Positions 9,202-16,933 of a stretch of DNA of 64,000 nt are shown one piece after another (the stretch's first letter is position 1; each line of letters opens with the position of its first letter). Both the position numbers and the translations under genes were made by a program. Source of the DNA: Nostoc sp. B(2019) (GTDB lineage Bacteria > Cyanobacteriota > Cyanobacteriia > Cyanobacteriales > Nostocaceae); the NCBI RefSeq assembly GCF_010091925.1, contig NZ_WVID01000008.1, forward strand, positions 233,398 through 297,397. Direction: 5' to 3'. A model generated the notes under the pieces. The model was not told where the DNA came from. It did no database searches and saw only the letters and a list, made by a program, of their open reading frames with translations.

Positions 9202-9870
9202 CTAGGTTTCGTTCTCGACCTCAGCCTCCATCAGCTTCGCGATCGCTGGACGCTTGCTACAGCGCTGTAGCCATCCCGTGACGTTGGGGAACGGCGTCAG
9301 ATCGACCTCCATCGTCCCGATCCAGCCGACGAAGCCTTGCAGATGCGTGTCCACAAGACTGTAGTCGCCGAGCAAGAACGATTTCCCCTCTAGTCCGCTG
9401 TCGAGAATTCTGAGACAGACGGCAAGATCTGCCTTTGCCTTCTCCACTGCGATCGCGCTGCGCTGTTCGGGGGACACCCAGTCCAACGAGTTAGACTGAA
9501 CTGCTCCTTCACTGCTAGTCGGCAACGACGCGGACAATCGTCCTGCTGCTTCGGCGAGCGTGACGTTGCTCCAGGCGATCCACTTCATCGCTTCGCCGCG
9601 CTTCGGCCCCGGCTCAGGGTAAAGCTTGGACTCCACGCCGAAGATCTCACCGAGGTACATCGTGATGGCGGATGACTCCCAAATCGGCGTCCCCTCATGC
9701 ACGATCGCGGGAACCCTTCCGTTCGGGTTAACCTTGAGGAAGTCCGGCTTTCTAGTGTCACCTGCGCTGATGTCGAGCTTCACGCGCTCACACGGCGTGC
9801 CAAGCTCTGCAAGAACGGCTGCGGTGATACTCGATGTAGACATGGGGACGTAATAAAACGTTATGCTCAT
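9202..9870 (-). CDS. Glutathione S-transferase, GC-rich, probably transferred
   Basis: This is a 222-residue cytosolic GST. The N-terminal thioredoxin-like domain carries FYYVPMSTSS at the catalytic position, NPNGRVPAIV with the cis-proline, and ESSAITMYL, which binds the gamma-glutamyl group. An all-helical C-terminal domain includes LLGDYSLVDTHLQGFVGW. GSTs conjugate or reduce electrophiles with glutathione; the substrate is unknown. Base composition is unlike the neighbours: 38 of 60 bases in 9241-9300 are G or C, whereas adjacent genes are AT-rich. It lies between an IS4 fragment and an attC-like site, which fits arrival as a mobile gene cassette. No attC is visible at its own 3' end. Confidence 0.9.
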   Translation of the reverse strand: MSITFYYVPMSTSSITAAVLAELGTPCERVKLDISAGDTRKPDFLKVNPNGRVPAIVHEGTPIWESSAITMYLGEIFGVESKLYPEPGPKRGEAMKWIAWSNVTLAEAAGRLSASLPTSSEGAVQSNSLDWVSPEQRSAIAVEKAKADLAVCLRILDSGLEGKSFLLGDYSLVDTHLQGFVGWIGTMEVDLTPFPNVTGWLQRCSKRPAIAKLMEAEVENET

Positions 9871-9944
9871 CGATTGTTTCTTCTAATCTTTGATTGTCAA
9901 CTTTGGGTCGAAAGCAGTCGGTGACGCTAGCTGTCGTCTGCGCC

Positions 9945-10190
9945 GCATAACGGCCTGCGCCTCACCGGACGGGAAAAATGTTTGCATCACAACAATAGTG
10001 TAAATCTCCGTTCCGAGTGCAGGCGCTTGTTAGAGGATGTCTGAAAAGTTTTGGCAAGGTATATTTTGTCATTCTGAACGTAACGAAGTGGAGTGAAGAA
10101 TCCCGATTTCCCGTTAAATCGTGAGATGCTTCACTTCGCTGGCGCTACGTTCAGCATGACATTTTTGACTTCTCAGACATCCTCTTAGGC
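9945..10190 (-). mobile_element. Integron attC-like recombination site, split by a MITE
   Basis: The outer boxes are GCATAAC at 9945-9951 and a GTTA at 10029-10032. Removing the inserted 152-bp element and one copy of its TTA duplication joins G-TTA to GGC (10188-10190), giving GTTAGGC, a perfect GTTRRRY core. Between the boxes the arms GCGCCT (9957-9962) and AGGCGC (10021-10026) pair, and CCGGACGG pairs imperfectly with CCGTTCCG. Unequal spacers (5 and 2 bases) are as in attC. On the minus strand it reads GCCTAAC ... GTTATGC and leads into the GST gene, as the site of a preceding cassette would. No integrase gene is in the window. Confidence 0.6.
10033..10184. mobile_element. 152-bp MITE with TTA target duplication
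   Basis: The ends are inverted repeats: GAGGATGTCTGAAAAGT on the left, and on the right the complement of GAGGATGTCTGAGAAGT. TTA flanks both sides (10030-10032 and 10185-10187). The interior is itself a long imperfect hairpin built from CTGAACGTA/TACGTTCAG arms. There is no coding capacity. A relative lies at 19932-20168. TNA duplications are typical of some IS5-family groups, which could be the mobilising transposase (inference). Confidence 0.7.
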
Positions 10191-10230
10191 TTGGCAGAGA
10201 CTACACCAGTGCCCAAGAATTTGTAGGTTA

Positions 10231-11331
10231 TTAATCCGCATCTTCTAATCCTAGACCATTCTCTAAAGTAGTATTATTTGATTTCATGCAAAATAGACTT
10301 AGAAAAATTAATAGAAGAGAAAAATAATGCGGAATTTTCCTAATTATGTGAAATAATTTATGCTGACTTGATACATTTATCCTTTCATTCTCTGCAATAT
10401 GTAAAATGCAATTATCCAGTTTTTGAAAAAAATACGGATTTTCAACATCAAGAGTTGTCGGCAAATCGTTTTTAATAGTTTTATTAAGTTTCTTTATTAC
10501 GAGAATACTGTATTCGCGAGCATCTAAACCAAGCAACATATAGAATTCACTATGATGTTTATACTTTAAGTACATCATACTGAAGCTCAATAGCAAAAAG
10601 AACTTGCAGGATAATCTTGCCTTTAAACCATTAGAAAGCTGTGATTGTGATTTTATGATTGCCCCGAAAAAGTCTCCATGCCTATTCTCATCTTCACTCC
10701 ATGCCTTATAAAATTTAAAAAGAGGATAGATAGAGTATTCAGGGAAGGCTTCTAAATGCTCGAAAACTGTTATGTAATAACAACTAGAAATTCTCTCAGA
10801 TAAATAAGTAGTATAAATAAACCACGAAAATGGTAGGAAAGTATACTTTCTTCTTCCTTTTTTCAGGAAGTCTAAACAAGGTTTGATATGAAAATCGAGG
10901 AAAGCCTGATTCAGAAAACCAGCATGACGGGCTTCGTCTCTAGACATCAAGGAAAATCCGTCTGAAAGAATGCTGTTTGTCTCCTTAAGTTGATGGGATA
11001 GCTCTTTATATAATATGAAGCCAGAGTACTCAGAAGCACAAAATCTTTCTAGAAGCTCAATTATGAGGTTTCGGACTTCGCCTGGAATTTGATCCCAAGA
11101 CTGATTAAATTCTTCATTACGTATAAATTTATTTTTGCTATGATCGTTTTTTAATTCACCAATAACCGTATTAAATGCTTCCTGACACACTGAAGTTTCA
11201 ATTTTGGACATTTTCCTAAGATTAGTTGTATAAAATCTTGGGAAAATGGAAGTTTCTTTCGCTAGAACCTTAGTGATAGGATCTGAAGCTTCAAAGTTAA
11301 CCGTATTTATTTTCTTTGAAAGGTCTTTCAT
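10231..11331 (-). CDS. Divergent AcsF-type Mg-protoporphyrin ester cyclase paralogue
   Basis: This 366-residue protein belongs to the AcsF/CHL27 family of diiron oxygenases that form the chlorophyll E-ring from Mg-protoporphyrin IX monomethyl ester. All expected ligand motifs survive: RNEEF (71-75), SEYSGF (E101), RDEARHAGF (E133/H136), YLSERI (E179) and DENRHGDFF (E215/H218). LGLDAREY is also kept. Overall it diverges strongly from ordinary AcsF, is AT-rich, and ends in an added hydrophobic stretch near SLLLIFLSLFCMK. The heme oxygenase and hemN genes that accompany the low-oxygen copy in other cyanobacteria are not adjacent. It may be a specialised third cyclase or an altered substrate enzyme. 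Confidence 0.85.
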   Translation of the reverse strand: MKDLSKKINTVNFEASDPITKVLAKETSIFPRFYTTNLRKMSKIETSVCQEAFNTVIGELKNDHSKNKFIRNEEFNQSWDQIPGEVRNLIIELLERFCASEYSGFILYKELSHQLKETNSILSDGFSLMSRDEARHAGFLNQAFLDFHIKPCLDFLKKGRRKYTFLPFSWFIYTTYLSERISSCYYITVFEHLEAFPEYSIYPLFKFYKAWSEDENRHGDFFGAIIKSQSQLSNGLKARLSCKFFLLLSFSMMYLKYKHHSEFYMLLGLDAREYSILVIKKLNKTIKNDLPTTLDVENPYFFQKLDNCILHIAENERINVSSQHKLFHIIRKIPHYFSLLLIFLSLFCMKSNNTTLENGLGLEDAD

Positions 11332-12039
11332 TTCAGCAAAAGATATATTTCTCTACATTCGATGATACATAATTTCCCTGATTGATTAAGAACTAACGAT
11401 AATTTTCAGCCTAACTATTTATTCTATGGAAACTTTCCATATAATCTTTTTCTTGATGACGATAAATAGAGCATTAGAGCTTCTTTCTCTCAGAATATAC
11501 AGCAATTTTCTTGATAACACCCGTATTTGGCAGATTGTACAGCATTTTTCCGTATAACTACCCTTCACGGGAGGATCATACGTAATTTTTCCGTATATCC
11601 GAATGGCACGCTGTTTCTAGCTGCTGAATTTGCTGGTTTAAGGGAGGTTGAGCAATGTGCAGTCGTTCTGTGGCTCTACTGAAGTGCAGTTCCTCGGCTA
11701 CAGCGATAAAGTAGCGCAGGTGTCGCAGTTCCATATTTTTGATATTTTATAAGTCTCAATTTTGCATAAATATATATTGGACATCTAAAAAATACCTGCC
11801 TATGATACTTATACATAGGTATTGGAGGTAGTTAGAGCTATGTCACAGAAGTATACTTTAGTAACTATATGCTCAATATTCAGGTTGTATCTAACCCTGG
11901 AATTAGCAACAAATGCACGTTGTAAATACGAAATACAGAGAATTTGCAATACTGGCTGATACGCTATTATGTGTCGTCTTTTGAGAAAATCAGGTAATAC
12001 AATCGCAACACAAGCGATGATGGCAGGGAAGGAAAAAAG
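11332..12039. other. Intergenic stretch holding a LysR remnant
   Basis: This 708-bp stretch lies between the AcsF paralogue and ilvD. Besides the LysR fragment at 11576-11734 I see repeated near-copies of TTTTCCGTATA (about 11543, 11588 and, less exactly, 11429). There is no other gene and no clear ilvD leader peptide or attenuator. Confidence 0.5.
11576..11734 (-). pseudogene. Truncated LysR-family regulator (HTH only)
   Basis: A 52-codon frame starts [20 protein letters not shown] and runs through [15 protein letters not shown]. This is the canonical winged-helix N-terminus of LysR-type transcriptional regulators. After ETACHS the homology ends abruptly and a TGA follows. The effector-binding domain (about 220 residues) is missing. 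It cannot act as a normal LTTR; a short DNA-binding peptide is conceivable but unlikely. Confidence 0.8.
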
Positions 12040-13731
12040 ATGTCAGAGAATTTGAGAAGCCAAGTTGTGACGCAAGGAGTGCAGCGATCGCCTAATAGAG
12101 CAATGCTGCGTGCAGTTGGTTTTAAAGATGAAGATTTCAATAAAGCCATTGTGGGTATTGCCAATGGTTACAGCACTATCACCCCCTGCAATATGGGGAT
12201 CAATAAATTGGCCCAAAGAGCAGAAGTTGCTGTTAAAAATGCCGGGGCGATGCCGCAAATTTTCGGCACAATTACCATCAGTGATGGTATTTCGATGGGA
12301 ACTGAAGGGATGAAATATTCCCTAGTATCGCGGGAAGTAATTGCCGACTCGATTGAAACCGCCTGTACAGGACAAAGTATGGATGGTGTACTGGCGATTG
12401 GCGGTTGCGATAAGAATATGCCAGGGGCAATGCTGGCGATCGCGCGGATGAATATCCCTGCTATCTTTGTTTATGGTGGCACGATTAAACCCGGACACTA
12501 CAACGGACGTGATTTAACTGTTGTCAGTTCTTTTGAAGCTGTGGGTCAATACAGCGCTGGTAAAATTGACGAGAAAGAATTATTAGAAGTAGAAAGCCGT
12601 GCTTGTCCTGGTGCTGGTTCCTGCGGTGGAATGTTCACAGCTAACACCATGTCTTCAGCATTCGAGGCCCTGGGAATGAGTTTGCCTTATTCTTCTACAA
12701 TGGCAGCAGAAGATGCTGAAAAAGCTGATAGTACTGAAAAATCGGCATTTGTTTTAGTCGAAGCCATTCGCAAGCAAATCTTACCCCGCCAAATTATTAC
12801 TCGCCAATCTATAGAGAATGCCATTTCTGTAATTATGGCGGTGGGTGGTTCGACAAATGCTGTGTTGCATTTTCTCGCGATCGCTCGCGCCGCTAATGTA
12901 GAGTTAACTCTGGACGACTTTGAAACTATCCGCGCCCGTGTCCCCGTTTTGTGCGATTTAAAACCCAGTGGTAAGTATGTAGCTACTGATTTACATAAAG
13001 CTGGTGGTATTCCCCAAGTAATGAAAATGCTACTAGTGCATGACTTACTACACGGTGATTGCCTCACCATCAGCGGTCAAACAGTTGCAGAAGTATTGGC
13101 AGATATACCAGCAGAACCATCTGCCAACCAAGATGTAATTCGTCCTTGGAATAACCCGATGTATTCCCAAGGACATTTAGCTATTCTGAGAGGTAATTTA
13201 GCAACAGAAGGTGCTGTCGCCAAAATTACCGGGGTGAAAAAGCCAGTAATTACCGGGCCGGCACGCGTGTTTGAATCGGAAGAAGCCTCTTTAGCTGCTA
13301 TTTTGGCGGGTAAAATTCAACCAGGTGATGTTCTCATCATCCGCTATGAAGGGCCCAAGGGTGGCCCAGGTATGCGGGAAATGCTGGCTCCTACCTCAGC
13401 AATTATCGGTGCTGGGTTGGGTGATACGGTAGGATTAATTACCGACGGGCGCTTTTCTGGCGGTACTTATGGTATGGTAGTCGGTCACGTTGCCCCAGAA
13501 GCAGCAGTTGGGGGTGCGATCGCTCTTGTAGAAGAAGGCGATAGTATTACCATTGATGCAGCTGCACGCCTATTGCAGTTGAACGTATCTGAGTCAGAAT
13601 TAGCTCGTCGTCGTGCCAATTGGCAAGCACCCGCACCGCGTTACAGTAAAGGTGTATTGGCAAAATATGCCAAGTTGGTATCTTCTAGCAGTCTCGGTGC
13701 AGTAACCGATTTAGACTTGTTTTTGAGTTAG
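12040..13731 (+). CDS. ilvD: Dihydroxy-acid dehydratase
   Basis: IlvD dehydrates 2,3-dihydroxy-isovalerate and 2,3-dihydroxy-3-methylvalerate, the third step of valine and isoleucine synthesis. The 563-residue protein has the iron-sulfur cluster cysteines C50 (TPCNMG), C123 (GGCDKNMPG) and C195 ([16 protein letters not shown]). It also has the C-terminal signature [27 protein letters not shown] 12040 follows a GGAAGG-rich stretch and gives the family N-terminus [12 protein letters not shown]. No other ilv gene is adjacent, as is usual for cyanobacteria. A hairpin at 13765-13792 may end the transcript. Confidence 0.97.
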   Translation: MSENLRSQVVTQGVQRSPNRAMLRAVGFKDEDFNKAIVGIANGYSTITPCNMGINKLAQRAEVAVKNAGAMPQIFGTITISDGISMGTEGMKYSLVSREVIADSIETACTGQSMDGVLAIGGCDKNMPGAMLAIARMNIPAIFVYGGTIKPGHYNGRDLTVVSSFEAVGQYSAGKIDEKELLEVESRACPGAGSCGGMFTANTMSSAFEALGMSLPYSSTMAAEDAEKADSTEKSAFVLVEAIRKQILPRQIITRQSIENAISVIMAVGGSTNAVLHFLAIARAANVELTLDDFETIRARVPVLCDLKPSGKYVATDLHKAGGIPQVMKMLLVHDLLHGDCLTISGQTVAEVLADIPAEPSANQDVIRPWNNPMYSQGHLAILRGNLATEGAVAKITGVKKPVITGPARVFESEEASLAAILAGKIQPGDVLIIRYEGPKGGPGMREMLAPTSAIIGAGLGDTVGLITDGRFSGGTYGMVVGHVAPEAAVGGAIALVEEGDSITIDAAARLLQLNVSESELARRRANWQAPAPRYSKGVLAKYAKLVSSSSLGAVTDLDLFLS

Positions 13732-13764
13732 TTCAGCAGAGGTAATCTATCCTTGCAATCAGCT

Positions 13765-13792
13765 GTAGAGGTGCAATATTTTGCATCTCTAC
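13765..13792 (+). terminator. Hairpin downstream of ilvD
   Basis: GTAGAGGTGCAA pairs with TTGCATCTCTAC around a four-base loop. The arms resemble the dispersed GTAGAGACG palindrome seen elsewhere in the window, so it may be a repeat used as a terminator. No strong T-run follows. Confidence 0.4.
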
Positions 13793-13954
13793 ACAGGTTT
13801 GTAATCGATATTTTTCTTCTTAAACTTGATAGTATCAAGCTTTCTCTATTGGCTTCTTCAGTTCAAAGTAATTGTCGAGAGGCGATCGCTACTGGGTAAA
13901 ATGGAAACACCAAGTAGTTTTTGATCACGCGTCTACATAACAACTATTACTTTT

Positions 13955-14179
13955 ATGAGCCAATACTCGTTTCACGATGAAATCACTTTAGCCGAACAAG
14001 CAGAAGAATTGGGAAGAAAGGCACTGAATCTAGGACTAATTCCTTCTTTTGTTGTTCATCACTTCCCAGATAGCTGGCAATTCTATATCCCTAATGAAAA
14101 GATTTCAGGTTCTTTGACACCAGAACAAGCGTATCTAAAATTGAAAAAATTAATTGAATCTTCTTCATCCAAAGCTTAG
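13955..14179 (+). CDS. Small conserved-looking hypothetical protein
   Basis: This 74-residue protein starts MSQYSFHDEITLAEQAEELG and contains FVVHHFPDSWQFYIPNEKIS followed by LTPEQAYLKLKKLIES. It is acidic and soluble with no signal peptide. The composition and clean ATG start suggest a real gene. I do not recognise the family. It stands alone after ilvD. Confidence 0.55.
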   Translation: MSQYSFHDEITLAEQAEELGRKALNLGLIPSFVVHHFPDSWQFYIPNEKISGSLTPEQAYLKLKKLIESSSSKA

Positions 14180-14503
14180 ATGAAGCTGGCTATCCCTCCA
14201 GATATATGTAGATTGTCCTAAAGGGCATCCTCCATTTCTACCAACACAGTTGGCTTTGACGACAATCTTGCAAGCCTACACAGGAGCCTCGAAAGTAAAA
14301 ATTTATCAAAATTTTACTTATACTACTGAGTTGGTTCCTATTTCTGTTTGGTTACTGACTCAGTGTTCTAGTAAGGCTTTCACCCTGAGCGTAAATTTCT
14401 GCACAATTGCTACCAAAATGCCCAGGTGTGGAATGTGGGTTATAGATAGTACTCTAAGAATTACAAATCGCTTTTTTAGCTAAATTTTTTGAGGTAAGAC
14501 TCC
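14180..14503. other. Intergenic stretch, nothing recognised
   Basis: There are 324 bp between two small genes. A frame open from a TTG at 14250 has no protein-like composition. I see no hairpin or repeat of note. Confidence 0.4.
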
Positions 14504-14710
14504 ATGACTATTTGGGTGAATGAGCAAATTGATCCATCTGGGATGATTCATGCCTGTATTGCCTGTTGTAATGAATCTCAAGCTAAAGATTGTCATGATT
14601 CCTTTCAGGAAAACTTGACTGAGATGCAAAAAGCAGCAGGGTGGGTAGCGCGATTGCGGACAGTCGATTCTTGGGATGAAGTTCCAGTGAATTCTTTAAA
14701 ACTCAATTAG
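14504..14710 (+). CDS. Small conserved cyanobacterial protein
   Basis: This 68-residue protein reads MTIWVNEQIDPSGMIHACIA and then CCNESQAKDCHDSF, AAGWVARLRTVDSWDEVPVN. I recall near-identical small proteins annotated as hypothetical in many cyanobacteria. Three cysteines (IACC and KDCH) could bind a metal or be redox active, but this is inference. The ATG is preceded by a GAGGTAAG stretch suitable as a ribosome-binding site. Confidence 0.7.
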   Translation: MTIWVNEQIDPSGMIHACIACCNESQAKDCHDSFQENLTEMQKAAGWVARLRTVDSWDEVPVNSLKLN

Positions 14711-15121
14711 TTGCGTACTATCGAAACTCAGAAAAGAGCTTAACCTTTTTCTAGCAGACACGATTACTTTTATCTTTTCTGCTCATTTTTGAGCGGAACT
14801 CTAACACGCTTTGCTTTAACAGACACCTATTTAGGACAGCTTATTTGAGAGTTATGCCATTTTGGCTTTGACCGCAAATTTGCTGAGATAGTGGTTATGT
14901 TTTGAGATTTTGAGCGCCGATATTTCAATAGCCATCGCAACAAATATCATCACAACAGATTAATAAAACATAAAAATCCGATTAAAATTCCCAAATTATT
15001 AACAACTCCTTCAAATAAAAATAAACTATTTATAGAAATAAGATGATTTTTCTGAACTTTTAAGAGATATCATCGATACCGAGGATCAAATTAAAAAACT
15101 TGCAAAAACCGAATAAATTTA
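14711..15121. other. Intergenic stretch, AT-rich
   Basis: There are 411 bp without a supported gene. The second half is very AT-rich (about 14935-15060). No terminator, repeat or RNA gene was recognised. Confidence 0.4.
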
Positions 15122-15676
15122 GTGAACTATCCTAAAGTTTACGCTTCGGAGCAAGGCTGTCCCATTAATTTGGTTGGCAACATGGGACAAGCGGTTCAGA
15201 TTTCAATTCATGCCCCTAGCCAGTATATCTGTGCCAACTGCGAACGGATATTACCAGATTGGAAAGAGCAACCATTTTTATGGGTAGTGATTGTCCTACA
15301 GCAATCACGATATCAACTAGTGGAAAGTACAGCAGAGATAGAAACAGAAAAAGAACGCTTACGAGAAAAGTTTATGAGATTTGGCTGCGATTTAGTATTT
15401 AATCTACGCGATCGCGGTTATTTAACAGACCTAATTGACCCCCGTACTGGCTATCCTTTAATGTCTCACCCTGGAGCAATTCCCCACAACGACACAGCAG
15501 TTATCAAAGCTTTACTCAACTATCCAGTAATTAAAAACAAATGCTGTGTACTAGTGCATCCCAATTGGGGTACAGCAGTTTATCCCAGCATCTTGATATC
15601 AGAAGCTCCCCCAGTCCTCATCGAATGGGTCACTAAAGATATAGCACCTATGCATGGGTGGAAAGAGATTGGTTGA
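15122..15676 (+). CDS. MMADHC-like (cobalamin trafficking type D) protein
   Basis: This 184-residue protein resembles cyanobacterial proteins annotated as methylmalonic aciduria and homocystinuria type D, which share the fold of the human vitamin-B12 trafficking protein MMADHC. Visible family stretches are ICANCERILPDWKEQPFLWV, FMRFGCDLVFNLRDRGYLTD, IDPRTGYPLMSHPGAIPHND and VLVHPNWGTAVYPSILIS. GTG 15122 is the longest start; ATG 15182 (MGQAVQISIH) is an alternative. The role in cyanobacteria is unknown, and binding of a corrinoid is only inferred from the family name. Confidence 0.65.
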   Translation: MNYPKVYASEQGCPINLVGNMGQAVQISIHAPSQYICANCERILPDWKEQPFLWVVIVLQQSRYQLVESTAEIETEKERLREKFMRFGCDLVFNLRDRGYLTDLIDPRTGYPLMSHPGAIPHNDTAVIKALLNYPVIKNKCCVLVHPNWGTAVYPSILISEAPPVLIEWVTKDIAPMHGWKEIG

Positions 15677-15750
15677 TAGTCAAGGGTCAAGGGTCAAGAG
15701 TTAGAAGACAAGAGATAATATTTATTCTCCTTCTTGTCCTCCACTCAGAA

Positions 15751-15790
15751 CTCATTACTCAGCACGGGCTAAACGCCCCGCTACGCTAAC
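15751..15790 (-). repeat. Dispersed repeat, copy 2 (inverted)
   Basis: This stretch contains CAGCACGGGCTAAACGCCCC and then GCTACGC. It is the reverse complement of the repeat at 6912-6948 with few changes, and lies in the gap before the N-demethylase-like gene, next to a TCAAGGG heptamer repeat (15679-15700). Confidence 0.7.
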
Positions 15791-15857
15791 AGCACTTTGT
15801 CCTCTACTCGTCATGTATGCTAAAAAATGGGTATGTTAAAGACGCATAGCAGCATCT

Positions 15858-16886
15858 ATGTCTCTAGAAAACTTACTCCAGGAAACTAGGACAATCGAAG
15901 CTTTTGACGGTGCGCCTTGCTATTTTCCGCTAATGAGCGGACGCTATGAAGTCAAGCCAGGGATGATGCCTTTTGGCTACTGTTTGAGCAATGGTGAGGC
16001 TGATCAGCAGGTATTTCAAATTGATGATAATTTTAGTCACTATCGACAGGCTAAGCTGTTAGCCCGTGCAGAACGGTTGAGTAAGTACTACCAAACTTGC
16101 AACTATTCTAAGGCTGTGGCAGGAGCGATCGCCCGTTTAATAATTAATCGCCTCACCCAAGAATACCCGAATCACTTTTACTGCCAAAAGTCAATAGCTA
16201 ATACTTGGATATTCCATAGTCAACTCACCAAAGAAACCCTCTACCTAGATGCAGACTGGGAGTTACAGCAAGTCCAAGGTAGCGCAGTTTTTCCACCTTA
16301 TGCCTCTACCCTAGATGCTTTAGCAGCACAGATGCAGGAAGACTTAACGGTTATCTGCCGTGCTGCTGATGGTAGCAACTGGCTGAGTGCAGTTCATCTT
16401 TGCTATCCCAACCACTGGTCAGCCGAGGCAAAAATTGGCAAAGACTTTGCTACAATCCATGCACCTGTCGCAGGTATCGAAAAAATCAATCGCCGAGCAG
16501 ATGCGATCGCTAATACGATGATTGATCACAAACCTATGGTGCGCTTTGCTTGGGGTTTGAGTACCGACACTCGTCTTAACCACCATCCTCAAGCGCCGTC
16601 TGGGATTTCACTCAGCCAGTGGCGGGGTAGAAACTTTGATCCGCAGCACCCCAGGCTCTACCTGCGAATTGAGCGACAGGTAATTTGGGGACTACCGGAG
16701 TATGAAGCAGCGCTGTTTACTATTCGTACTTATTTTAGAGATTGTGGCGTGGTTAAAAAAGACTCTGTGTTGAGGTCTAAGCTTCATGCTGCTATTGAGT
16801 CTATGACATCGGAGTCACTGGTTTATAAAGGATTAGCAGAGAGCAAAGCCGATATTTTGGAGTGGCTAGACTCTTTGTCAAGCTGA
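15858..16886 (+). CDS. Heme-dependent oxidative N-demethylase-like protein (DUF3445)
   Basis: This 342-residue protein belongs to the DUF3445/HODM alpha-subunit family, whose characterised bacterial member is the heme subunit of dimethylamine monooxygenase. Diagnostic stretches are the N-terminal YFPLMSGRYEVKPGMMPFG, EDLTVICR, LCYPNHWSAEAKIGKDFATI, HAPVAG and LRIERQVIWGLPEYEAALFT IRTY. The partner subunit genes are not adjacent, and cyanobacterial members commonly stand alone, so the substrate is unknown. ATG 15858 gives a family-like start. The gene converges on the channel gene across a terminator hairpin. Confidence 0.8.
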   Translation: MSLENLLQETRTIEAFDGAPCYFPLMSGRYEVKPGMMPFGYCLSNGEADQQVFQIDDNFSHYRQAKLLARAERLSKYYQTCNYSKAVAGAIARLIINRLTQEYPNHFYCQKSIANTWIFHSQLTKETLYLDADWELQQVQGSAVFPPYASTLDALAAQMQEDLTVICRAADGSNWLSAVHLCYPNHWSAEAKIGKDFATIHAPVAGIEKINRRADAIANTMIDHKPMVRFAWGLSTDTRLNHHPQAPSGISLSQWRGRNFDPQHPRLYLRIERQVIWGLPEYEAALFTIRTYFRDCGVVKKDSVLRSKLHAAIESMTSESLVYKGLAESKADILEWLDSLSS

Positions 16887-16892
16887 TACGTC

Positions 16893-16927
16893 TAGATCTC
16901 CGACTTCTCAAAGAAGTCGGGGATCTA
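16893..16927. terminator. Bidirectional terminator between convergent genes
   Basis: TAGATCTCCGACTTCT pairs with AGAAGTCGGGGATCTA around a short loop. A hairpin of the same family (GATCCCCGACTT stem) lies at 39937-39973. Confidence 0.65.
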
Positions 16928-16933
16928 ACTACA

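Noticed and set aside
14250..14483. Plus-strand frame of 77 codons from TTG
   Set aside because: Unusual start, no homology recognised and no protein-like pattern.
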